Positions 36,397 through 45,100 of a stretch of DNA of 64,000 bases are shown here, in pieces (the stretch's first letter is position 1; each line of letters opens with the position of its first letter). This stretch comes from Siphonodentalium dalli (lineage: Eukaryota > Mollusca > Scaphopoda > Gadilida > Siphonodentaliidae). The position numbers and the translations under genes were made by a program. The stretch covers positions 134,571,917 through 134,635,916 of the forward strand of contig CP136066.1 in NCBI GenBank assembly GCA_032622095.1, read 5' to 3'. Below the pieces are notes generated by a model, which saw only the letters and a program-made list of their open reading frames with translations, searched no databases and was not told the DNA's origin.

Positions 36397-37071
36397 ATGG
36401 CTAGTATGATAGAAACATATGAAAAGTCCGAACAAGGGACTCTGGTACCATTTATATCACCAGCTAATATTCTAATATGCGGACCAACACAAAGTGGAAA
36501 AACAAATTTAGTGAAAAGAATTATCGAAAACAAAAATGGAATGTTCAATCAAAATATTCAATCAGTTATGTTATGTTACACTGCATGGCAAAAAAATTAT
36601 GAAAATCTAAATGTTGAATATCATAAAGGAATTCCATCTGCAAATACTATTGAAGAGTGGGCCATTGTCAACACTTCTCACAAAATAATAGTTCTAGATG
36701 ATTTAATGGAAGAAGTAATACAAAATTATGACATGCTGCAGTTATTCACAGTCAAATGTCATCACTCAGATATAAATGTTATCTTTTTAGTTCAGAATAT
36801 ATTTCCAAAAGGTAAATATATGAGATCAATATCATTGAATTCACAATACATAATTTTATTTCAATTTCTTAGAGACAAGCAACAGGTTAAATTGCTATCA
36901 AGACAAATTTCTCCAGAAAAAATTATATATTTTTTGGATGCATACGAAAAAGCAACTTCTAAAAAATTTGGTTATTTACTTATTGATATACACCCCCATT
37001 CTAACAAGCTCTACCAATTGAGGTCTCAAATTCTACCGGGGGAAGACTTGATAATATACACACCTCAATAA
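36397..37071 (+). CDS. ATP: A32/FtsK-HerA-type packaging ATPase
   Basis: 224 residues. Walker A GPTQSGKT at residues 29-36, Walker B KIIVLDDLM at about 98-106, and a downstream VQN motif (about 132) that matches the sensor glutamine/asparagine of the HerA-FtsK clade. It would pump the genome into capsids made by the neighbouring PY protein. The end overlaps the ATG of the next small gene (37071). The frame is intact, in contrast with integrase and polymerase. Confidence 0.93.
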   Translation: MASMIETYEKSEQGTLVPFISPANILICGPTQSGKTNLVKRIIENKNGMFNQNIQSVMLCYTAWQKNYENLNVEYHKGIPSANTIEEWAIVNTSHKIIVLDDLMEEVIQNYDMLQLFTVKCHHSDINVIFLVQNIFPKGKYMRSISLNSQYIILFQFLRDKQQVKLLSRQISPEKIIYFLDAYEKATSKKFGYLLIDIHPHSNKLYQLRSQILPGEDLIIYTPQ

Positions 37072-37424
37072 TGGAAATAGAAATGCAAAATTTGTTTAAT
37101 ATCTTCCAAAATTTCAATAAAAAGAAGCAAAGACAGGTATTCAAATATATAACAATACCACAAATTGAATTAATAACAGAAGCTATATACAACGTGCTTA
37201 GTGGAACGGTTCCTATAACAGATAAACAGTTAAATTTATTTTAAAAATATAAAAAAAATTTACGAAATATTATCACAAATAATATAAGTATTAAAAAAAG
37301 AAGAAATCTACTTCAAAATTGTTCGAAAGTTATACAGGATATACTTGGTGTATCTATTTCTTATCTTAATAATGGCCAAGGAAATGATTCTGATACCGAA
37401 AAAGAAATATCAAAATTTACTTGA
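37071..37424 (+). pseudogene. Small basic Polinton protein with in-frame stop
   Basis: From the ATG at 37071 the frame runs 57 codons, reaches TAA at 37242-37244, then stays open in the same frame to 37424. Both sides look like one protein: a helix-rich N-part (EAIYNVLSGTVPITDKQ), and after the stop a Lys/Arg-rich part with KKRRNLLQ and a hydrophobic segment. Polintons commonly carry a small protein of this type after the ATPase, as I recall. I therefore read the TAA as a nonsense mutation. Its 3' end overlaps the next gene in another frame. Confidence 0.6.
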
Positions 37425-37623
37425 TACAATAAATGAAAATGAAAAACAAAGTAAATCAATAGAAAAGATGAAAGGTGAGTGTACACCAGAAATAACAAAT
37501 GAGGTCAGTACGCAAACTGAAGAAATTAAACCACTACCAAATCAAAACAATAAGACCAAAGTTGTTACAAAAAGGAAATGGGATTCATTCAAAATCGTAG
37601 GAAAAAGCAAAAAAAAGAAATGA
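37372..37623 (+). CDS. Small Lys-rich Polinton protein
   Basis: 83 residues if started at 37372 (MAKEMILIPKKKYQNLL); the upstream ATG at 37345 would add nine hydrophobic residues and is less likely. The N-terminus is amphipathic, the middle is Glu/Thr/Asn-rich and disordered, and the C-terminus ends in a basic KIVGKSKKKK tail that may act as a nuclear or DNA-binding signal. It is the last gene before the polymerase promoter. No family is assigned with confidence; it may be a minor virion or core protein. Confidence 0.6.
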   Translation: MAKEMILIPKKKYQNLLDTINENEKQSKSIEKMKGECTPEITNEVSTQTEEIKPLPNQNNKTKVVTKRKWDSFKIVGKSKKKK

Positions 37624-38143
37624 ATATCTCAATATAATACATATACTGTGTGAAAACACCATATGCTGTGTCTAAACTTTTATAGAGATAACCTATATTT
37701 TTATTATATGTCAGATCTATGTCAGATATGTATATTTATATGTCACAAGTCTAATATAGATCGTGTGAAATCACCTTATGCTACTTCTAATCTATATAAA
37801 TATAAATAACAAAAACTAAGTATATTCAACAATCAAAAATGACAGATGCATGGTAAAACTTTATTAAGAAATAGAGAATAGCCATATCTCAATGTAATAC
37901 ATATACTGTGTGAAAACACCATATGCTGTGTCTAAACTTTTATAGAGATAACCTATATTTTTATTATATGTCAGATCTATGTCAGATATGTATATTTGTA
38001 TGTCACAAGTCTAATATAGATCGTGTGAAATCACCTTATGCTACTTCTAATCTATATAAATATAAATAACAAAAACTAAGTATATTCAACAATAAAAAAA
38101 TGGCAGATGCATGGCAAAACTTTATTCAGGAATTGGACAATTC
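37624..38143. repeat. 260 bp tandem duplication of the polymerase promoter and start
   Basis: Units 37624-37883 and 37884-38143 are almost identical ('gtgtgaaaacaccatatgct', 'tgtcagatctatgtcagata'). The second unit contains the functional ATG at 38100. The first contains a decayed version at 37840 that runs into a stop after four codons. So the promoter was duplicated together with the first dozen codons. Confidence 0.92.
38053..38062 (+). promoter_or_regulatory. TATA-like box before polymerase B
   Basis: TATATAAATA lies about 40 bases upstream of the ATG at 38100. The same box is present in the duplicated unit near 37793, giving two potential start sites. It matches the box before the first gene at 32521. 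Confidence 0.55.
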
Positions 38144-39437
38144 ACAATACCTCGACCAACAATTTGCTGATATATCAGAAGATGATTTCTTCAATCTTAT
38201 CAGTAACACAAGATCACTCAATATGTCAACAACCTGTGAAGAATGCCACAAACAATTCTCATCCGTGTCAAATTTAAAACGACACAAACTATCTCATACT
38301 GATACGAGGTACACATGCGAAGAATGTGAAAAACAATTCAAGAACAAACAGACACTCCGGAATCATAAAAAAAATAAACACACAAATATAGAAGTCAATC
38401 AGAATATGGAAAATAATATTGATAATAATATTATTGAAAACGTTGATGATGACAATGATGAAACAGACAACAATAACCAAAATTCCTCAAATCAACCTGT
38501 TCAAACAGCATTGAATGCTAGTGCATTGGTATTCGATATAAGACCACAGAATGAGCCAGAGAAACAAGATATTCTAACGTTTTTTGCTAACAATTATGAC
38601 AATGCAAAAAAAGTTGTTAGTGATGCACTGTTATTACATGGAGTTAAATGGTGGTTCAATACAGAGATTAGACTTTTCAAGGAAAATGAGGATGAGAGAA
38701 AAGAAATGACTTCTCATTTTAGAAGTAACACATATCGTTATACTACAATTAATGAATTTTCAGAGGACTATTTTGACGATGCATTTCACAAAATGTTTCA
38801 ATCATTCGATAATTTCGTTCATCTCGGAAGTGGATGGCGAATTGATGCTGTGATAAAAATGGATGTTAATATGGCCAAGTATACCCCATTATCAGGATCT
38901 TCATTTATAGCAACACCCAAAAAGCTATTACGGACTAATTCATTAACAAATGTTGTGAATATGGATGATAAATGTTTTATGTACTCTATATTAGTTTCAT
39001 TGTATCCCTGTAACACAAATAAATGTTCAGTTCAAACACTAATTCCTTATGAACAAGAGTTGAATTTTACAGGATTACATTTTCCAATCAGTGTCAAAAA
39101 TGTTATAAAATTTGAGTCACAAAACAATATCTCTGTAAATGTTTTTGGATACGAGGATAAAACTATTTTCCCATTGTATGTTAGCCACAAAAGTGAAGTA
39201 AGACATCATGCCAATTTATTATATATCAAAGAGGGTGAAAAATCCCATTATATATGTATTAGGGACCTTAATCGATTTCTATATGTATTCAATAAATCAT
39301 GTGGACAAAAAAAATACTATTGTCCTTATTGTTTACATGGATTTATTCGTGATGATCTACTTCAGAAACACAAACCTCAATGTCTAACTCATGGAATTCA
39401 ACACACAACACTTCCAAAAGAGGAGAAAAATATGTGA
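38100..39437 (+). CDS. POLB: Protein-primed DNA polymerase B, N-terminal part
   Basis: 445 codons ending at TGA 39435. Two C2H2 zinc fingers (C46, C49, H62, H66 and C73, C76, H89, H94) are followed by an acidic Asn/Asp linker and then the conserved N-terminal region of animal Polinton polymerases: a VKWWFNTEIRLFKE-type segment, GSGWRIDAVIKMDVNMAKY, and a C-x2-C...H/C finger close to the end. The protein must continue into the exonuclease domain, which begins at once in the -1 frame, so a one-base break lies in the A-run at about 39425-39430. The shared promoter duplication lies just upstream. Confidence 0.92.
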   Translation: MADAWQNFIQELDNSQYLDQQFADISEDDFFNLISNTRSLNMSTTCEECHKQFSSVSNLKRHKLSHTDTRYTCEECEKQFKNKQTLRNHKKNKHTNIEVNQNMENNIDNNIIENVDDDNDETDNNNQNSSNQPVQTALNASALVFDIRPQNEPEKQDILTFFANNYDNAKKVVSDALLLHGVKWWFNTEIRLFKENEDERKEMTSHFRSNTYRYTTINEFSEDYFDDAFHKMFQSFDNFVHLGSGWRIDAVIKMDVNMAKYTPLSGSSFIATPKKLLRTNSLTNVVNMDDKCFMYSILVSLYPCNTNKCSVQTLIPYEQELNFTGLHFPISVKNVIKFESQNNISVNVFGYEDKTIFPLYVSHKSEVRHHANLLYIKEGEKSHYICIRDLNRFLYVFNKSCGQKKYYCPYCLHGFIRDDLLQKHKPQCLTHGIQHTTLPKEEKNM

Positions 39438-41932
39438 AATTTACCGAATACCACAAACAAGCACCAATTCCATTCATATTGTATGCCGATATGGAAACTA
39501 TAAATAAACCTGTAGACACATGCTATCCTGATAAAGAAACATCTTATTCAACAAATTATCAACAAATGTTACCTTGTAGCTTTGGAATAAAACGAATATG
39601 TTGTCTCGATGAAAAATATAACAAACGTACTCAATTATTCAAGGCTAGAAATGGTGTAATAGAGAAATTTATAGAAACACTATTTGAGGAAGAAAAGGAA
39701 ATAGCGGAAATTATTAATCAGGACAAACCAATTATAATGAACGAAAATGATAGAAGAATGTACATTATTGCAAATAAGTGTTATATGTGTAATGGTAATT
39801 TTTATTTGAATAACAAAAAATGTAGAGACCATTGTCATTTTACTCAAAAATATCTCGGGGCATCTTGTAACAGGTGTAATTTACAAAGAAAAAAAGCTCC
39901 AAACTTTATACCAGTTATTTTTCATGGTGGATCCAACTTTGATTTCCATTTGGTAATGCAAGAACTAGGAAAATTCAAAGACTCTAAAATAACATGCATC
40001 GCAAAATCAATGGAAAAATATATTACATTTACCTTTGGAAAATTTCGATTTCTTGACAGTTATCAATTTCTTAGTGCATCATTAGATACATTGGTGAGTA
40101 ATTTGAGAAACAACGATCTCTATGATTTCAAATATCTCAAAGATGAAGGTGTATTGAATGACAAACAATTGAAATTGTTATGTGAGAAAGGAATATATCC
40201 ATATGATTATATCACAACTTTTGATAAATTCACTGAAACACAACTTCCTCCTAAGAATTGTTTTTACAACAAACTTAAAGGTAGACATATAACCGATTTG
40301 GAATATGAACAAGCCAATAATGTTTGGACTTGTTTTAATATTCAAAATTTGGGTGATTACCATGATATTTATTTGAGATCTGATGTATGTTTATTAGCAT
40401 GTGTTTTCGAACAATTTAGAGAACTTTGTTTGAAACACTATGAATTGGATCCAGCTCATTTTATTACTTTGCCAGGATTTTCATGGTCTGCTATGCTTAA
40501 AAAAACTGGTATCACCCTACAGCTGATAACAGATATTGATCAATTTCTAATGATAGAAAAGGGTATGAGAGGTGGAATATGCTCGATATATACCAGATTA
40601 GCGAATGCCAACAACCCATACATCCCAGAAACTTTTGATCCCACAAAACCTAATAGTTATATAGTGAACTGGGATTGTAACGCTCTGTATGCTAGAGCAA
40701 TGATGGAACCAATGCCAAAGGGAAATTTCAGCTTTTTGAACACAGAAGAAATAGCAAATTTTGACATAACAAATATTACGAGTGACTCAGAATGTGGGTA
40801 TATATTAGAAGTTGATTTGGAATATCCAGAAGATATACACAACATGCATAATGATTATCCATTGGCCCCGGAAAAAAGAAAATGTGAATTAATTGAACTA
40901 TCACCATACAGTCAAAAAATGTTGGAACAAATTTATAAAAATAAAAAAAAACCATTTAGTCAAAAACTTGTTCAAACTCTATATAATAAGGAGAAGTATA
41001 TTATCCATTACAGAAATTTACAACTTTATATGCAATTGGGAATGAAATGTATTAAAATTCACAGAGTGCTTAAATTTGATCAATCAACTTGGTTGTCTGT
41101 TTATATCAATCTAAATGCAAAAATGCGATCAGAAGCTACAAACAATTTTGATAAATCACTATTTAAACTCCTTTCTAACTCTATATTTGGGAAGTCGATG
41201 CAAAATTGTCGTAAATATAAGAATATTTCTATATATAGTGACGAAAACAAATTTGCAAAAAGTGTTAAAAAGAGCAGTTTTCAAACTTTTACAATTTTCA
41301 ACGAAAATTTAGTTGGTGTAGAAAGTCAAATGATAAATATAACTCTTGACAAACCAATATATATAGGTTTTTCAATTTTAGATATATCAAAAACATTTAT
41401 GTATTCTTTCCACTATAATTACATAAAACCGAAATTTGACAACGTTAAACTGTTAATGACTGACACAGATTCATTTTGTTATCATATATATACCGATGAT
41501 ATTTATGAGGAAATTGGTATTAGAAAGGATTTGTTTGATACTTCAAATTATCCATCAAACCACTCAATCTATAATAATTCAAATAAATCAATTCCAGGAT
41601 TATTCAAGGATGAATGTGCCTCGGTACCTATTACACAATTTGTTGGTTTGAGACCTAAGTTATATAGTATGAAAATGTCTAATGAACAGGAAAGACTAAG
41701 AGCTAAGGGTGTCAACAGTATTAGTTTAAAACATGAATATTATATGAATTGTTTAAAATCAGATTATAATTTACTGTATTGTTCATCAAATAATATCACA
41801 AATTATAAACATAATTTGTTCGGTACTACAATTAATAAAATAGGACTTTCTGCCTATTGTGATAAGAGGTGGTGGAAAACAAACGGCGTTGATTCATATG
41901 CATATGGACATTACAATATTTATAATGTATAA
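39424..41932 (+). CDS. POLB: Protein-primed DNA polymerase B, exonuclease and polymerase domains
   Basis: Open from before 39424 to TAA at 41932; the upstream ATG at 39380 overlaps the N-terminal ORF and is not a real start. Exonuclease I YADMET, exonuclease II FHGGSNFDFHL and exonuclease III DYHDIYLRSDVCLL are all present. Between Exo I and II there is a C-x2-C...CRDHCHF...C-x2-C segment resembling the endonuclease VII zinc site often embedded in Polinton polymerases. Polymerase motifs follow: A (NWDCNALYARAM, ~residue 430 from 39380), B (LSNSIFGKSMQN, ~600) and C (MTDTDSF, D695 and D697), then a KLYSM thumb motif. All catalytic residues look intact. It replicates the element from a protein-primed terminus. 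It ends just before a convergent minus-strand gene. Confidence 0.95.
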
Positions 41933-42110
41933 TTTATTGTTAGTTGCAGGAAAAAAAAGAGTATTGATTTATATGTTATTGTTGTTGTTGACACTATTAG
42001 GTATTAAGAAAAATTAATATATTATTTATGAATATGTATTTGTATGTATTGATATATTTGTGTATTGCTAATATTATATGAATTTTTGTGTAATAAATAT
42101 ATTTACCATT
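41933..42110. terminator. Convergent 3' ends and poly(A) signal
   Basis: AATAAA on the plus strand at about 42092 follows the polymerase stop by ~160 bases and lies just before the minus-strand gene's stop at 42111. On the minus strand ATTAAA overlaps that stop. The two transcripts therefore probably overlap tail to tail. Confidence 0.5.
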
Positions 42111-42140
42111 TTAATTCATTCTTCGTCTTCTCTTTAGTGT
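42111..42140 (-). CDS. Terminal exon 6 of the minus-strand cargo gene
   Basis: 30 nt coding to TAA, acceptor 'attacag'. Encodes TLKRRRRMN, a basic cluster fitting a nuclear localisation signal. Confidence 0.7.
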   Translation of the reverse strand, partial: TLKRRRRMN

Positions 42141-45100
42141 CTGTAATAGATGGGTGTAATAATTGGTTCAATAAGAATATAGTCACAGTTCTATTTTATA
42201 TTTCACAATAAAATATACCTATCAATATTTCCAGTATAAATACTGTGAAATTTTTCCATTTCCAATATATATAACACAAATTTTAATAATAGTTAAAGAC
42301 ACATATTGGTTTTATGGTGGGTTTGACTCACACCCTTTAAAATTTATACAACAGAAGTTAGTATTTTAACAACACCCAATACAAGTATCTTTTAACTAAT
42401 AATTTCGGTAGTTCTATTACTTACTGAAAACAGATTTTCGTCCTGAGTATCGACCATTTTTCTCTTTCCCCCCTGTAAAATATACAAAATGAATTCAAGT
42501 GTGTGTTATTCTTGTATATACAGTTTCCAAAAATTACCAAAGTATATTCAGATGATAATTATTACAAAGTTGTGGATCTTTATAGATATTTATTGTGAAA
42601 TACATAATAGTGAATGTTTACTTTATAGCAACTCGCTTTCCCTCCTTATTCGGGTATAGACAATTAACATAAAGAGGTCTATCTACAGTGTAATATATTA
42701 TTTTCTCACTAATACTTCTATAGTATTTTATATATAAATAGTGAATATATTATAAATAAAATATACCTCATTTTCGTCGTCGTCGTTGTCGATAACCACT
42801 ATTCTTCTATCCTATAAAAAATAGTAAAATTGAAGTAAGATATTAAACAAGAAAAAGAAACTTCGCACTATTATCTGTCGTTTTGAAAATATCTGAATAG
42901 GTTACAATATTTTCTTTTTATATTTAAGTATTATATTTGTAAATAACCAAAAAAGTTACCTGGCTATCAGCACCTCCTGGAGCTGGACTATCAGGGGATA
43001 GTGGACCCGCAACGGCGGCACTTGCTGCTGAAGCACTGGGGTGGGGTGGTATGGCTGCAGACGATGGACCCGCAATGGCGACACTTGCTACTGAAGCACT
43101 GGGGCGGGGTGGTATGGCTGCGTAGGACGGACCCGCAATGGTAGCACTTGCTGCTGAATCACTGGGGCGGGTTGGTATGGCTGCGTAAGATGGACCCGCA
43201 ATGGTGGCACTTGCTGCTGAATCACTGAGGTTGGGTGGTATAGCTGCTGCGACATTGTGGTGGGGTGGTGGTCTATGCATAATGGGTGCATCATCATCAT
43301 CCTGAAAATATTATATTAAAATTAATTTAAATATATATATAAATATCGAATGAGTCTATTCAACAAGAGCTAATTAGATCAATCACATAACACACACTGT
43401 TCACTTGGTACTCCATTTAATTTAGACAATTGTGTTTTTCAAAATAGTAACCTCATCCTATTTTATCAAATTCGAAGTGATAAAGCGAAATAGAGACTAC
43501 TTATATTGTTTAACGACTGAACTAAATATTTTACTGATACATACCAGGTTGATTGCCACTCCATATTTCTGTCTAATCTGTTGAAAGACAAAAAAAACAT
43601 ATTATTATACTATTATCTTAAATGAAAAGATACTGTGATCCAAAGGATTAGTTATACAAAGAGTAAACTCCAAAATAGCTGTTGGTGGCTATATATATAT
43701 ATTTTTTTTTTAACCAAATAAACCCAAAATCACTCGTTGCTCCATTACAAATTTATATTAATCCTACTTGTACCCCGCGTATTCGGATTTAGTCATTCAT
43801 AGAGTAAAATCCGAAATCGCTTCTGATAGACATGGTTTTTTCTCTCCCGAATAATGTCAAAATAACTTATTCCAATCTACATGTTCAATGTCAATATCCA
43901 TGAGAAATTTCCTAATTATCTGACCGAAGGTACGAGCTATAGTCTGTGCCAAATAAGTTAGTTATGAAAAGAGTAAAATCCAAGATTGTTGCTAGCGACC
44001 ATGTTTTTTAGCGAAATAACCCCAAAATTACCCCTTTCCATCTACATATTAATATTAACATCCATGACAATTTTCATTATAATCAGACAAGTAGTACGAC
44101 CTGTAGTCCACGTATATCACTATTTATTAAAAAATAGGGGTACGTGTTGATTACGATCTGGGTATCATTCGTGGTATGGGTACGTTCTGATTTCGAATTC
44201 ATATTTTATACCACTTCCGGTATGAATTAGTTCCGACTCACATTCCATATTTTGTATATTATTATTTCCGGAAAACAATGTCCAGCATGTTTTTTAAGGA
44301 CGACCAGCTGGGCGCAGCCCAGCCGCGCATATGTTGCGCAGCAACATATGCGCAGGTCGTCCTTATACTAAGTTCGCTTTCGAACATGGGCGCCGCCATC
44401 TTGAATTAAGGGCACCGCCATCTTGGATTTGAGGCGCCGCCATCTTGAAACGTCATTGCAATTAAATTAAAACTACAAAATGTTACTTTTCATATAGCAG
44501 AACATAACAGTATGCATTGCGTTAAGGCATTAGGCCTACATGCTTTATTCTTTGAACAGTAATCATTACTTAAATCATAAATATTGTCGACCGGACTCGG
44601 GTTGCTATGCCATTCGGGAAATGGCGGAAATTTACGTAAAACTGCAAATTTTCCTTAGCCACCTCGCGAAAACAACATAATTCATATCGTAAATATCTTG
44701 AACGTTTATTATATAACTAAATAAACTTTTCTGTAGTTTAGTAAATTAGTAGAAGCATGTTCACGTAAACTGTTAGGTTACGTCATATGTTGTATCCAAA
44801 GCGACGTCATATTGGCACGCGCATTTTCCCGCGAAAGATATTGACGTTTTGACAGGGACGCGACAAAGCACACAAAGCAGGCATAATGTTGGCATGGTTC
44901 GCATTAGATTTGATTGGGTTGACGTTGTTAGGCCTACATAGTGCATGGCTCCGAGTCCGCGCTGGTATAAATGTAGCGCCATGCAATTGTATAATCAAAC
45001 TGACAAAATCCCAACCTATAAAATCACTATAGAATTTGTACAGGTACAAACAAAACATGTTCTTGGAAATTGAATGTTCTTCCTTACTTATATTCTAATG

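Noticed and set aside
39380-39423. ATG at 39380 as a genuine start of a separate polymerase protein
   Set aside because: The first residues overlap the N-terminal ORF in another frame and look non-homologous. The family is one polypeptide, so this is a frame break.
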